A stretch of 64,000 bases of DNA from Prado023 sp963697345 (GCA_963697345.1 CAVONS010000006.1:1-64000); one strand, 5' to 3'; shown: positions 9,824-19,502, counted from the stretch's first letter. The notes: generated from the letters alone by a model not told the origin. Program-made: numbers and translations.

Positions 9824-10801
9824 CTATGCGCCGGGCCCGGGCATGGACCCGGGGGTCTGCGGGGTGCCGTCGGGGTTGAATCCCATCTGCCGGACCAGGA
9901 CCGGCACGATCACCCCGTGGGCGTCGAACGCTGTCTTGAGACGCTCCCGAAGCTCCCGGGTGAGCGGGATCTGCTGCCCACCACGGGCCTTGGCCAGGAT
10001 CTTGACGTAGACCGCCTCGCCGGACACGGCCTCGACGCCGGCGAAGGTGGGTCGACCGAGCATCCGCTGACGGGTCTCGGGATCGTTGAACATGTCGTTG
10101 CCGACCTCGATCACGACCTGTCGGATCTCGGCCAGATCGGCGTCATAGGAGACCGGGATGACCGCGGAGGCCATCGTCCAGCCCTGCGACTGGTTGGCCA
10201 CACGCAGGATCTCGCCGTTGCGCACGTACCAGACGACCCCGGATGGGTCGCGGATCCGGGTGATCCGCAGTTGGACCTCCTCGACCCGGCCGGTCACCTC
10301 ACCGACGTCCACGAGGTCACCGACGCCGTACTGGTCCTCCACGATCATGAAGAAGCCTGACAGGTAGTCCTTGACCAGGGTCTGCGCACCGAAGCCGAGG
10401 GCGACGCCCACGACTCCCGCGCTGGCCATGATCGGGGCGATGTTCACACCCAGTTGGGTCATGACGATGAGGCTGGCGGTACCCCAGACGATCACGACAA
10501 GAACGCTGTTGAGCAGCTGCCCCACCGCGTGAGCCCGCTGCTCGCGGCGCTGGGACATGATCATCACCTGCAGTTCGACGGTCGCCTCAGGTGTGTCGGT
10601 GAGGGAATCCTCGCGACTGCGTCCGGAAGAGATCCACCGGGCGACCGAGCGCCTGATGATCCGCGATCCGACGAAGTGGATCACGGCTGCAACCACCAGG
10701 ACGATGGCAACGCTCAGCGCGGTCCCCCAGAATCCGGTGAACGACGCCCAGAAGGTTCCGTCACCCTCGGCGGGAGTTGAGTCTTCGGCCAGATGGATCA
10801 C
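9824..10801 (-). CDS. Small-conductance mechanosensitive channel (MscS family)
   Basis: A 325-residue protein with an N-terminal transmembrane segment (FWGTALSVAIVLVVAAVIHF), two further helices and the pore-lining TM3 (PIMASAGVVGVALGFGAQTL) with its Gly/Ala packing. The MscS beta domain follows (FFMIVEDQYGVGDLVDVGEV, GEILRVANQSQG), then the alpha/beta vestibule. It ends in a short Pro/Gly-rich tail. It would open on membrane tension to release solutes on hypo-osmotic shock. The GTG start has TATGGT exactly 6 nt upstream. It is transcribed divergently from malQ. Confidence 0.9.
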   Translation of the reverse strand: MIHLAEDSTPAEGDGTFWASFTGFWGTALSVAIVLVVAAVIHFVGSRIIRRSVARWISSGRSREDSLTDTPEATVELQVMIMSQRREQRAHAVGQLLNSVLVVIVWGTASLIVMTQLGVNIAPIMASAGVVGVALGFGAQTLVKDYLSGFFMIVEDQYGVGDLVDVGEVTGRVEEVQLRITRIRDPSGVVWYVRNGEILRVANQSQGWTMASAVIPVSYDADLAEIRQVVIEVGNDMFNDPETRQRMLGRPTFAGVEAVSGEAVYVKILAKARGGQQIPLTRELRERLKTAFDAHGVIVPVLVRQMGFNPDGTPQTPGSMPGPGA

Positions 10802-11009
10802 GCAGGCACCATACGACGCCCGGGAGCCGGCGCGGCGAATGAAGCGGCCGTCGGGCGCCCGTGGGCGCGCAGCCGCACGGCAACAACGCCTAGCCTGACA
10901 CCGAGACCCGCGGGGATGACTCCGGTGCCGGCGCGGGGCGCGGCTGAGCGTCAGTCCTCGCGCCGATCGGGACCCGTGGTCCTACCCACCGTGACTGGAG
11001 GCCATCCCT

Positions 11010-13253
11010 GTGAGTGCAGATCGTCGCGCTGATACTGACCCCGCGCTCGACTCGGCGCCTGCGCCCGGGGGTGGTGTGCGCACACCGGAGGTCGTGGAAC
11101 CGGAGTGGATCGAACCGAGCCCCGAGCTCGTGGAACTTGCCCGCGCGTTCGGCGTGGCCGTCGAGTACTGGGACCAGGGGGGCAACTACCACCGGGTCGG
11201 CGCTGCCACCATCACGGCCGTCCTCGCGGCCCTCAATGTCGACGTCAGCTCGCCGGACAGCATCTGGCATGCCCTCTACGATCGGCGCAACGAGCCGTGG
11301 CGCAGGATGCTGCCACCGGTGTTCGTCACCCGCTCTGGTTCGGACAACCAGTGCTGGGTGCACGTCCCGCACGGTGACTCGGTCTCCATGTGGGTCGACC
11401 GGGAGGAGGGCGGGGAGGCCTGGTTCCTCGACCAGGTCGATCGCTGGGTGGAGCCCCGGCACGTCGACGGGCTCCAGATCGGGGAGGCGACCTTCCGCAT
11501 CCCTGGAGAGCTCCCCCTGGGTTGGCACACGATCTGGGCCCGATCCGAGGGTGCCGATGGTGTGCTGCGCGAGCAGTCGTGCCCCCTGATCGTCACCCCC
11601 GCCCGACTGGACCCGCCAGCACTGGCGGCGGGTCGCCAGTGGGGCTTCATGTCCCAGGTGTACTCGATGCGTTCTGAGGGCTCATGGGGGATCGGGGACC
11701 TCCTGGACCTTGCCGACCTCGCCGCGTGGAGCGGGCATGCCGAGGGCGCGGACTTCGTCCTCGTGAACCCGCTGCATGCGGCCTCGCCCGTTGCGCCCAT
11801 GGAGCCTTCGCCGTACCTGCCAGTGACCCGGAGGTTCGCCAATCCGATCTACCTGCGGGTGGAGGCGATCGAGGAGTACGCCGGACTGTCCATGGATGAC
11901 CGCGCGCGGATCGAGGCGCTGTCCATCCCTGTCCGGGCGCTGTCCACGTCCCCGGACCTGATCGACCGGGACGTCATCTGGGCGGCCAAGTCCCAGGCCC
12001 TCAAGGTCGTCCACGCCGCCCCACTGACGCCGGGGCGCCAGGCGTTGTTCGATGCCTTCGTCGAGCGGGAGGGCCAGGGCCTGGCCGACTTCGGCACCTG
12101 GTGCGCGCTGGTGGAGGAGCATGGTGATCCCGAGTCGTGGTCGGCGGCTCTGCGGGACGCCGGATCCGCGCTGGTCGCCGCAGAGCGGGTGCGCCTGGCC
12201 GACTCCGTGCGCTGGCACTCCTGGCTTCAATGGCAGCTCGATGAGCAGCTGACCCGGGCGCAGCAGGCTGCCCTGGACTCGGGAATGCGCTCGGGGATTG
12301 TGCATGACCTCGCCGTCGGAGTGCATCCCTACGGCTCGGACGCGTGGGCCCTGCGTGATGTGCTGGCGCACGGCATCTCGGTCGGTGCCCCGCCGGACAT
12401 GTACAACCAACTCGGCCAGAACTGGTCGCAGCCGCCGTGGCGGCCCGACGCACTGGCCGAGGCAGGTTTCCGGCCGTACCGCGACATGCTGCGCACGATC
12501 CTGCGGCATGCGGGCGGCATACGCGTCGACCACGTCCTCGGGCTGTTCCGGCTGTGGTGGATCCCGGAGGGGATGCCGGCCTACTCCGGCACGTTCGTCA
12601 CCTCCGACCACGAGGCGCTCATCGGGATCCTGGCCCTGGAGGCCCAGCGCGCCGGGGCCTGGCTGGTGGGCGAGGACCTCGGCACGGTCGAGCAGTGGGT
12701 GCAGGAGTACCTGGAGGCACGTGGCGTCCTGGGTACGAGCATCATGTGGTTCGAGCGCGACTACGTCGCGCATCCTGACGTTCCGCTGCAGCCCGAGCAC
12801 TGGCGTCCCAACTGCCTGGCATCAGTCACGGTCCACGACCTTCCGCCGACCGCCGGATACCTGGCTGGTGAGCACGTGCGCATCCGTGACGAGCTCGGCC
12901 TGCTCACGCGTCCGGCGCAGGAGGAGCTGGCGGAGAGCAACGCCCAGATCGCCGAGTGGCGGGCCATGTGCGTGGATCGGGGATGGATGCCGGCCGATGG
13001 GTCCGATGAGGACCTGATCGTCGCGCTGCACCGCGTGGTCGCGAACTCGCCCTCCCTGCTCGTCGGGGTTGCCCTGACCGATGCGGTGGGGGATCGGCGG
13101 GCCCAGAACCAGCCCGGGACCGACAAGGAGTACCCGAACTGGCAGGTGCCGCTGACTGATGCGGCGGGGAACGCAGTGCTGATCGAGGACTACCCGGACC
13201 TGGCTCTCCTGCGCAGGCTGATCGACGCGGTCCGCGCACCGTCGCAGGGGTGA
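11010..13253 (+). CDS. malQ: 4-alpha-glucanotransferase (GH77, amylomaltase)
   Basis: A 747-residue protein of the long actinobacterial MalQ type with an N-terminal extension of about 200 residues before the GH77 barrel. The catalytic sites are visible: the nucleophile Asp in GIRVDHVLGLFRLW (near residue 507), the acid/base Glu in VGEDLGTVEQW (near 555) and the stabilising Asp in TVHDLPPTAGY (near 609). It transfers alpha-1,4-glucan segments between maltooligosaccharides and releases glucose. The GTG start follows GGAGG at 7 nt. A TAGCCT box lies about 115 nt upstream. It stands alone between mscS (divergent) and a PadR regulator. Confidence 0.93.
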   Translation: MSADRRADTDPALDSAPAPGGGVRTPEVVEPEWIEPSPELVELARAFGVAVEYWDQGGNYHRVGAATITAVLAALNVDVSSPDSIWHALYDRRNEPWRRMLPPVFVTRSGSDNQCWVHVPHGDSVSMWVDREEGGEAWFLDQVDRWVEPRHVDGLQIGEATFRIPGELPLGWHTIWARSEGADGVLREQSCPLIVTPARLDPPALAAGRQWGFMSQVYSMRSEGSWGIGDLLDLADLAAWSGHAEGADFVLVNPLHAASPVAPMEPSPYLPVTRRFANPIYLRVEAIEEYAGLSMDDRARIEALSIPVRALSTSPDLIDRDVIWAAKSQALKVVHAAPLTPGRQALFDAFVEREGQGLADFGTWCALVEEHGDPESWSAALRDAGSALVAAERVRLADSVRWHSWLQWQLDEQLTRAQQAALDSGMRSGIVHDLAVGVHPYGSDAWALRDVLAHGISVGAPPDMYNQLGQNWSQPPWRPDALAEAGFRPYRDMLRTILRHAGGIRVDHVLGLFRLWWIPEGMPAYSGTFVTSDHEALIGILALEAQRAGAWLVGEDLGTVEQWVQEYLEARGVLGTSIMWFERDYVAHPDVPLQPEHWRPNCLASVTVHDLPPTAGYLAGEHVRIRDELGLLTRPAQEELAESNAQIAEWRAMCVDRGWMPADGSDEDLIVALHRVVANSPSLLVGVALTDAVGDRRAQNQPGTDKEYPNWQVPLTDAAGNAVLIEDYPDLALLRRLIDAVRAPSQG

Positions 13254-13289
13254 GGGTGCGAACCCAGGTGAATCAGCGTCCCGGAACGC

Positions 13290-13318
13290 TTGACACTTAG
13301 TAAATCTAGGCATACTTT
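13290..13318 (+). promoter_or_regulatory. Promoter of the padR operon
   Basis: TTGACA, a 17-nt spacer and TACTTT end 8 nt before the ATG of the PadR gene, so the transcript should be leaderless or nearly so. The stretch is unusually A/T-rich for this genome (TTAGTAAATCTAGG). As PadR proteins usually repress their own operon, an operator here is likely, but I cannot define a clear dyad. Confidence 0.55.
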
Positions 13319-13326
13319 GGCTAGGC

Positions 13327-13668
13327 ATGAAGGGGCAAGCCCTGAAGGGGCATCTCGATCTCCTGGTCCTGGCAGTCCTGGCCGACGGCCCCAAGCACGG
13401 GTACGCCGTCATTGACGAGCTGCGGGGCCGCAGTGCTGACACGTTCGACCTGCCGGAGGGCACCGTCTACCCGGTCCTGCACCGCCTCGAGAGGGCAGGC
13501 CAACTCGCCAGCGAGTGGGTGCAGGTGGGCGGTCGACGCAGGCGCATGTACCGACTCACGGACCGGGGCCGGGCCGCCCTCGCCGAAGAGAGGGCCGGAT
13601 GGCAGAGGTTCTCCGACGCTGTGAGCGCAGTCATCGCAGGGGGTGCGCCGTGGCCGAATCCGACCTGA
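13327..13668 (+). CDS. PadR-family transcriptional regulator
   Basis: A 113-residue winged-helix protein with the PadR signature: GHLDLLVLAVLADGPKHGYA, the recognition helix region and LPEGTVYPVLHRLERAGQLA, followed by the wing (GGRRRRMYRLTDRGRAAL). It is of the small type without a long C-terminal effector domain. It is translationally coupled to the next gene, which starts inside its last codons. PadR genes next to membrane proteins with a HAAS/permease-prefix domain commonly form a two-gene unit in which the regulator represses the pair. The effector is unknown. Confidence 0.88.
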   Translation: MKGQALKGHLDLLVLAVLADGPKHGYAVIDELRGRSADTFDLPEGTVYPVLHRLERAGQLASEWVQVGGRRRRMYRLTDRGRAALAEERAGWQRFSDAVSAVIAGGAPWPNPT

Positions 13669-14474
13669 TCGACGCCTACCTCGTGGAGCTGCACCGGTGC
13701 CTGGGTCGGCGTGGCGATGCCGTCGACGACGTGGCCGAGGCCGCCGACCATATCTGGGAGGCCGCCGAACGCCTCGAGCGGGAGGGGCTGGACCGGGCCG
13801 AGGCCCAGAGGGTGGCCCTGGCACGTTTCGGCGATCCGATCGTGGTCGCCCGCGCACTGTCCATCACGTCGACCGGAGGAATCGCCATGCCCACGAACTT
13901 CACCCGTAGTGCCGGAACCGCTGCAGTGGTCGCCGCGGTGAGCTGGCTGGTCGCCATCGCGAGCGGGGCACTGGTCGACCTCGCGGCGTCCTGGATGACC
14001 CTCTACGTCGTGTTCACGCTCGTAGTGGGCGTTGCCGGTGTGACGACAGTGCTGGCCCTGGCCGGGCTGAACTCCCGAGCCGGTGGCCGGCGGGATGTGT
14101 GGACGGTGATCGCCGTGGGTCTGGCCGTCGTTGCCGCGGTCATGCTCGTGGTGGTCGCCTGGGCGTGGATCGTCTGGGTGCAGCTCCTGGCAGCCTCCGC
14201 GCTGGTGATCGTGGTCAGGGCCCGCAGCGCCCATGTGCGCAGCAGCGGCTCCGACTGGCTCCTGGTGCTCGCCTGGCCGCTGGCACTGCTGGGCTTCGTC
14301 GTGGCCGACTGGATGCGCCTGGGCGATGTGGACACCTATGGCGACTACCCGGCTGCCGCTACCGCGGGCCTGGCCATCGGTGCGGTGCTGTTCGCGGCAG
14401 GGTTGCTGCCCCTGGGCCGTTGGCTTCGCTCCGAGCAGGTCGTGCAGGTGGCCGAGCCACTCCCGGCGGGCTGA
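13650..14474 (+). CDS. Multi-pass membrane protein with HAAS / permease-prefix domain
   Basis: A 274-residue protein. The first 70 residues are a soluble helical HAAS-type (DUF1700-like) domain: IDAYLVELHRCLGRRG, DHIWEAAERLEREG and AQRVALARFGDPIVVARAL, typical of PadR-coupled membrane proteins. About six hydrophobic helices follow. The GTG start is chosen because it begins the HAAS domain, overlaps the padR stop by 19 nt and follows CAGGGGG. The role is unknown; HAAS proteins are thought to transmit signals to, or be regulated by, the cognate PadR. Confidence 0.75.
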   Translation: MAESDLIDAYLVELHRCLGRRGDAVDDVAEAADHIWEAAERLEREGLDRAEAQRVALARFGDPIVVARALSITSTGGIAMPTNFTRSAGTAAVVAAVSWLVAIASGALVDLAASWMTLYVVFTLVVGVAGVTTVLALAGLNSRAGGRRDVWTVIAVGLAVVAAVMLVVVAWAWIVWVQLLAASALVIVVRARSAHVRSSGSDWLLVLAWPLALLGFVVADWMRLGDVDTYGDYPAAATAGLAIGAVLFAAGLLPLGRWLRSEQVVQVAEPLPAG

Positions 14475-14486
14475 GCCCCCGACCGC

Positions 14487-17036
14487 TCAGGCGTCGCGCT
14501 CCTTGCAGCGCAGCGCCCGCTCGACACCATCGAGACCCTCGGAGACGACCCGGCGCAGGCCACTGGGCAACCCGGCCCGGGACAGGAAGTCCTGCGACAA
14601 CTCCACGGTCTCCTGCTCCACGAGCAGCATCGGGTAGAGGGCGCTGGCCAGCATGCTGCCCATCTCCGTCGATCGGCTGTCCCAGATCTCCTCGACGACC
14701 TCGAAGTACGGGGCCCGGTAGGGCCTGTACAACTCGCGCTGATCGGCGACGAGCATGCCTGACACGGCGGCCTCCAGCATGGCGTTGGGCAGCGACTGGT
14801 CGTGGACCGCCGTCTGCCAGGTCTGCTCCTTGACCTCGGGGGTCGGGATCGTGGCCCGGACCGCCGCTGCGCTTCGTCGTCCGGTGGCCGTGTCGTCGCG
14901 GGACAGCTCGGCGGCGATCTGCGACTCACCTGCCCGTCCGGTGGCCACGAGGCGTCCCAGCAGCGTCCAACGCAGGTCCGCGTCCACAGCGAGCCCGGGC
15001 ACGTCGGCGGTTCCATCCAGGAGGCCGGCGATGAGGGCCAGGGGGGAGTCGCTGCGCGCCACCGCGGCCAGGGTCCGGGCGTAGGCGAGCTGATGGTCGC
15101 TGCCAGCGGCGGCCGACATCAGCGCGTCGTGGACTGCGGACTCGAGGCGGAGCTTGTAGGGCTCACGGTGGTCATCAGCGGCGTAGAGGTCGATCGCCAT
15201 GCGCACCTGCTGCAGGACCTTGGAGGCCACCCCGATGTCCTTCTCGGTGGGCAGCCCCGCGAGGGCCATCGTGAGGAACTCGCCTGTCGACATCTCGGCA
15301 TCGCGGGTCATGTCCCAGGCGGCGCCCCAGATCAGCGCCCGCGGCATCGGCTCGGTGAGGTCGCCCATGTGAGCGATCGCCGTGGCCGTGGATCGTCCAC
15401 CGAGGCGGATCTTCGCGAAGGTGAGGTCGTCGTCGTTGAGCAGGAGCAGGTCGGCCGCGGGATGCCCGGCCAGCTGGGGCAGCTCGGTCCGCTCGCCCAC
15501 GACGTCGAGCTCGACCTGGCTCGTGCGGGTCAGGTGCCCGTCGACAAGGTTGTAGAGGCCGACACGCATCCGGTGGCTGCGCAGGACCGGGGGCAGGCCG
15601 GCCGGCTGGGCTGGCGGCTCCTGAACGATCGCCACGGTCTCGTAGGTGTCCGGATCGGAGAAGGTCGCGCTGGGCCGCATCAGGTTCACGCCGGCGGTCT
15701 GCAGCCACTCCTGCGACCAGTCGTGCAGGTCGCGACCGGATGTGGTCTCCAGCTCGACCAGGAGGTCACGCAGCTGCGTGTTGCCCCACTTGTGCTTGGC
15801 GAAGTAGGCCCGCAGCCCCGCGAAGAACTCGTCCTCGCCGACCCACGCGACCAGCTGGCGCAGCGCCGAGGCGCCCTTCGCGTAGGTGATCCCGTCGAAG
15901 TTGAGCTTGACGGCCTGCAGGTCGACCATGTCCGTGGCGATGGGGTGGGTCGAGGGCAACTGGTCCTGGCGGTAGGCCCACGTCTTGCGCAGGTTGGTGA
16001 AGGTCGTCCAGGACTGCGTGTAGCGGGTCGCCACCGCCATCGCGTGGTACGAGGCCCATTCAGCGAACGACTCGTTCAGCCAGAGGTCATCCCACCAACG
16101 CATGGTGACGAGGTCGCCGAACCACATGTGCGCCAGCTCGTGGAGGATCGTGTTGGCCCGGTTGTCGTAGGCAACTTCGGTGACCCGGGAGCGGAAGATG
16201 TAGTCCTCCATGATGGTGACGCAGCCTGCGTTCTCCATCGCGCCGGCGTTGTACTCGGGGACGAACAACTGGTCGTACTTGCCGAAGGGGTAGGGGTGGC
16301 CGAAGGCCTTCTCGAAGAAGCCGAAGCCCTGCTTGGTCTCCTCGAGGATCCGATCGGCGTCCAGGTAGGCGGCCATGGACGTCCGGCAGAACACCCCCAG
16401 CGGGTACGTGCCGTGCGGCCCGACGTACTCGTCCCGGACCACGTGGTAGGCGCCAGCCACCAGCGCGGTGATGTAGGTGGACATGCGCACGGTGGTGGGG
16501 AAGTCCCATCGGGCCACGCCTGCGGACAGCGCCCGGGGCTCGGGCGTGGGGCTGTTGGAGACCACGTGCCAGTGGTCGGGTGCGGTCACGTGCCACGTGA
16601 ACACGGACTTGAGGTCGGGCTGGTCGAAGCACGCGTACACACGCTGGGCATCGGCGGTCTCGAACTGGCTGTAGAGGTAGACCTCGTCGTCGACGGGATC
16701 CACAAGGCGATGCAGGCCCTCCCCGGTGCGCGAATAGGCGCACTTGGCCACGACCTCGAGGTGGTTCTGGGACTTCAGGTCGGTCAGCATCAGCCGCTGC
16801 CCGGCATAGGCGGCGAGGTCGACCGGTGCACCGTTGAGCGTTGCCGAGATCACGCTCGGGGCCACAAGGTCGATCCACGTGTCCGACCCCGGCGCGCGGC
16901 AGGAGAAGTTGACCGTGGTGGTCGAGTCGAACGTGATGTCCGAGGTGGTCAGGTCCAGCGCGATGTCGTAGGAGTCGACGCTGATCAGGGCAGCGCGCTC
17001 GGCGGCCTCGTCTCGGGCAAGGGCCGGATGTGCCAC
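14487..17036 (-). CDS. pepN: Aminopeptidase N (M1 family)
   Basis: An 849-residue zinc aminopeptidase. The exopeptidase motif GAMEN is at 265-269. The zinc site HELAH (299-303) is completed by Glu322 in WLNESFAEW. A long C-terminal ERAP1-like helical region follows. It removes N-terminal residues from peptides in the cytoplasm. The chosen GTG start is preceded by GGAG 7 nt away and gives an N-terminus like other actinobacterial PepN (ARDEAAERAALISVDSYD). The longer frame back to an ATG would overlap the divergent rpiB start and encode low-complexity sequence. Confidence 0.92.
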   Translation of the reverse strand: MAHPALARDEAAERAALISVDSYDIALDLTTSDITFDSTTTVNFSCRAPGSDTWIDLVAPSVISATLNGAPVDLAAYAGQRLMLTDLKSQNHLEVVAKCAYSRTGEGLHRLVDPVDDEVYLYSQFETADAQRVYACFDQPDLKSVFTWHVTAPDHWHVVSNSPTPEPRALSAGVARWDFPTTVRMSTYITALVAGAYHVVRDEYVGPHGTYPLGVFCRTSMAAYLDADRILEETKQGFGFFEKAFGHPYPFGKYDQLFVPEYNAGAMENAGCVTIMEDYIFRSRVTEVAYDNRANTILHELAHMWFGDLVTMRWWDDLWLNESFAEWASYHAMAVATRYTQSWTTFTNLRKTWAYRQDQLPSTHPIATDMVDLQAVKLNFDGITYAKGASALRQLVAWVGEDEFFAGLRAYFAKHKWGNTQLRDLLVELETTSGRDLHDWSQEWLQTAGVNLMRPSATFSDPDTYETVAIVQEPPAQPAGLPPVLRSHRMRVGLYNLVDGHLTRTSQVELDVVGERTELPQLAGHPAADLLLLNDDDLTFAKIRLGGRSTATAIAHMGDLTEPMPRALIWGAAWDMTRDAEMSTGEFLTMALAGLPTEKDIGVASKVLQQVRMAIDLYAADDHREPYKLRLESAVHDALMSAAAGSDHQLAYARTLAAVARSDSPLALIAGLLDGTADVPGLAVDADLRWTLLGRLVATGRAGESQIAAELSRDDTATGRRSAAAVRATIPTPEVKEQTWQTAVHDQSLPNAMLEAAVSGMLVADQRELYRPYRAPYFEVVEEIWDSRSTEMGSMLASALYPMLLVEQETVELSQDFLSRAGLPSGLRRVVSEGLDGVERALRCKERDA

Positions 17037-17220
17037 GAGTTCTCCACTCGGTCGGGTGAGCGCGGGCAGGGTGGTGACAACGCGCGGAATATCCTCGCCA
17101 TTGTTCCACGAGTTCCACAGCCGGATCGTCGGCCGAACGGTGGGTGTTTGCCGCGGGCGTCCGCACCCTGCGGCGGGTCGGGGGTGACCCTGGGCTCGTC
17201 CATCGGACACAATCAGGGCC

Positions 17221-17670
17221 ATGCGGGTTCATCTGGGTTGTGACCATGCCGGTTATGAGTTCAAGGAGATGCTGGCCGAGCACTTGCGCAGCGCCGGCCA
17301 CGATGTCGTTGATCACGGCGCGCACTCCTATGACGCCGAGGACGACTACCCGGCGTTCTGCTTCGAGGCGGCCGAAGGGGTCGTGGAGGAGCCGGGCAGC
17401 CTCGGGGTCGTGATCGGCGGTTCGGGCAACGGCGAGCAGATCGCGGCCAACAAGGTGCTGGGCGTGCGTGCCGCACTGGCCTGGTCGGTCGAGACCGCCA
17501 CCCTGGCTCGCGAGCACAACGACGCCACTGTGCTCGGCCTCGGTGCGCGGATGCATACCACCGAGGAGGCCTTCGCCATCGTCAGGGCATTCCTGGACAC
17601 GCCGTTCTCAGGCGCCGCACGCCACCAGCGCCGGATCGACCAGGTGGGGGCCTACGAGTCCGAGCGCTGA
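17221..17670 (+). CDS. rpiB: Ribose-5-phosphate isomerase B
   Basis: A 149-residue protein with the RpiB/LacAB fold: MRVHLGCDHAGYEFKEML with the phosphate-binding DHAG, then GGSGNGEQIAANK and the end (ARHQRRIDQVGAYE). As in M. tuberculosis RpiB, the catalytic position of the GSGNGEQ loop carries Glu instead of the Cys of E. coli RpiB. It interconverts ribose-5-P and ribulose-5-P in the pentose phosphate pathway. CACAAT lies 7 nt before the ATG. The 3' end overlaps the convergent CYTH gene by 19 nt. Confidence 0.93.
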   Translation: MRVHLGCDHAGYEFKEMLAEHLRSAGHDVVDHGAHSYDAEDDYPAFCFEAAEGVVEEPGSLGVVIGGSGNGEQIAANKVLGVRAALAWSVETATLAREHNDATVLGLGARMHTTEEAFAIVRAFLDTPFSGAARHQRRIDQVGAYESER

Positions 17671-18155
17671 TCGGTCCCGGTCTGCGCGACCCAGGTGGAG
17701 TAGGGCCGACGTGACAGGTTCACGTTGAAGTAGCGGTGGTCGTCGGAGACCTCCGTTCCGGCCCAACTCGGGCGCACGTACGGCTCATCGGCAGCCGCCA
17801 GCTCGACCTCGGCCATCACCAGGGGGGCGTTCTCGCCGGCGAACACGTCGACCTCCCACACGTGAGCGCCGACCGGGACCAGGTGGCGAACCTTGTCGAT
17901 GACCGGTCCCTGCGCCAGCTCCGCGAGCATCGCCAACGCGTCCTCGGCCGGGATCTCGTACTCGAACTCGCTGCGTGCGATGCCGACCGAGGCCCCCTTG
18001 ACCGTCAGGTAGCCGCTGGCTCCCTTGACGCGCACGCGCACGGTGGCGGTCTCGGTCTGGGCCAGGTAGCCCTGGACTATCCGGGTGGCAGACGTGACCT
18101 CGTCGCGCCACGACTCACCCTCGACGAGGAACTTGCGCTCGACCTCGATCCCCAC
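17652..18155 (-). CDS. CYTH domain protein (putative triphosphatase)
   Basis: A 167-residue single-domain CYTH protein. It begins with the signature ExExK motif (GIEVERKFLV) and shows the alternating charged strands that line the tunnel (VRVRVKGASGYLTVKG, EFEYEIP, WEVDVF, AEVELAAADE). Members hydrolyse inorganic tripolyphosphate, thiamine triphosphate or nucleotides with Mg or Mn; short bacterial forms like this are most often tripolyphosphatases. The GTG start lies directly after AGGAGTT. It sits 9 nt downstream of dacB on the same strand, probably one transcript. Confidence 0.85.
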   Translation of the reverse strand: MGIEVERKFLVEGESWRDEVTSATRIVQGYLAQTETATVRVRVKGASGYLTVKGASVGIARSEFEYEIPAEDALAMLAELAQGPVIDKVRHLVPVGAHVWEVDVFAGENAPLVMAEVELAAADEPYVRPSWAGTEVSDDHRYFNVNLSRRPYSTWVAQTGTDQRSDS

Positions 18156-18164
18156 AACTCCTGC

Positions 18165-19502
18165 CTACCAGCAGCCGGTGATGCTCGAGGCCGCCTGGTC
18201 GACCGCCTGGCGCGTGGTCAGCCGGGAGAAGCGCGTGGGTCGTCCGTTCACGATCGAGACGAAGATCTTGGTGCTGCCGTCCGCCCCCGTGGCGTACCCC
18301 GCCAGGGAGATCGCATCGGCCAGGGTTCCGGTCTTGGCCTGGATGAGCCCCGCTGCGCATCGTGAGGGCGCGGAGGTGAACCTCAGGTAGAGGGCCTGAA
18401 GGGTGCCCGTCTGCCCGGCCACCGGCAGCCAGCCCCGCAGCCCGGTGAGCTGCGGCTGCTCCGGGGACAGGGCCCGGTTGAGTGCCGAGGTGAGGGCCGG
18501 TGCCGTGAGCCTTCCGCGCAGGGAGAGCCCACTGCCGTCCACGATCCTGACCCCGTCCAGGGGGATGCTCAGCTCGCTGAGGGTGGCGCGCATCGCCTTG
18601 CGGGCACCTGGCCACGAGGCCTTGACCCCGCGGGCCACCGCGACCTGGCGGAACAGCATCTCGGCGGTGTCGTTGTCCGAGACCAGCAGCGCCTGGGACA
18701 CCGCCTCGGCGACCGAGTGACCGGCGAAGGTCGCGATCGTGGGGGCGTCGGGGGCCGCCGGGGACTCGCCTGCGTATCTGGCCCGGACGTCCAGGCGCCG
18801 CAGCGCCCTGGCGAAGTAGGCCCCCGCATCGGCAGTGGCGTCCGACACACTGCGGTCGTCGCGGGCGAATGCGCCCACCCGGCGGACCTGGCTCGGGACC
18901 CAGGACGAGTACCAGCCACGCGAGATCCCACCACCCTGGAACAACGAGTCATCGGCTCGGACGGTGATCCGCTGGTCGCTTGCGATCGCGTCGGGCAGGG
19001 CCTGCGCGGTGTCCTGGGCCAGCGCGCGCAGGTCGGCGCTGGTGAGCAGTGGATCGCCGCCGGCCACGAGGATCAGCTCGTCGGGTGTGGCGCCTGCCCG
19101 CACCGTGGTGGGGAATCGGTGGTTGGGACCGAGGTTGGCCAGCACCCCCACCGCAGTCAGGATCTTCGTGGTGGAGGCGCCGCGCAGGGACTTCTTGCTC
19201 CGGCGCTGGTACACGTACGTGCTGGTTGCGGTGTCCCACACAGTCATCGTGAACTGCTTGCCGAGGATCTTCGATCGCGCTCGCTGCGGGAGCACGCCGC
19301 TGATCCGGATGTTGGCCGCGGCCGTGGAGATCCCTGTGCCGGAGGCGCTCGCCGCGGCAGCGGTGTCGTCCGCGCTGGGCGCCGCCAGGGTCGCGACGGA
19401 CGTGGCTGCGGGCTGGTCAGCGGCAGGGGCCGGACCCGCACCGAAGGGCAGAAGTGCAGCGGCGCACACGAGGGCAGCGGGCGGGGCGACAGTTCGACGC
19501 AT
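18165..19502 (-). CDS. dacB: D-alanyl-D-alanine carboxypeptidase / endopeptidase (PBP4, S13 family)
   Basis: A 445-residue protein with a signal peptide (MRRTVAPPAALVCAAALLPF, then an Ala-rich cleavage region), so extracytoplasmic. The three penicillin-binding motifs are present: Ser110-T-T-Lys113, Ser275-D-N277 and Lys390-T-G392. The insertion between the first two (RADDSLFQGGGISRGWYSSW) is typical of DacB/PBP4. It trims peptidoglycan stem peptides. The start is supported by TACGGT 7 nt upstream; a longer frame exists but would hide the signal peptide. The next gene upstream on this strand is rocD, 73 nt away. Confidence 0.9.
   Translation of the reverse strand: MRRTVAPPAALVCAAALLPFGAGPAPAADQPAATSVATLAAPSADDTAAAASASGTGISTAAANIRISGVLPQRARSKILGKQFTMTVWDTATSTYVYQRRSKKSLRGASTTKILTAVGVLANLGPNHRFPTTVRAGATPDELILVAGGDPLLTSADLRALAQDTAQALPDAIASDQRITVRADDSLFQGGGISRGWYSSWVPSQVRRVGAFARDDRSVSDATADAGAYFARALRRLDVRARYAGESPAAPDAPTIATFAGHSVAEAVSQALLVSDNDTAEMLFRQVAVARGVKASWPGARKAMRATLSELSIPLDGVRIVDGSGLSLRGRLTAPALTSALNRALSPEQPQLTGLRGWLPVAGQTGTLQALYLRFTSAPSRCAAGLIQAKTGTLADAISLAGYATGADGSTKIFVSIVNGRPTRFSRLTTRQAVDQAASSITGCW

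Noticed and set aside
14487..17222. Start of pepN at the ATG ending at 17222
   Set aside because: It would overlap the rpiB start head to head and add 62 low-complexity residues; the GTG at 17036 has a good ribosome site and family-like N-terminus.
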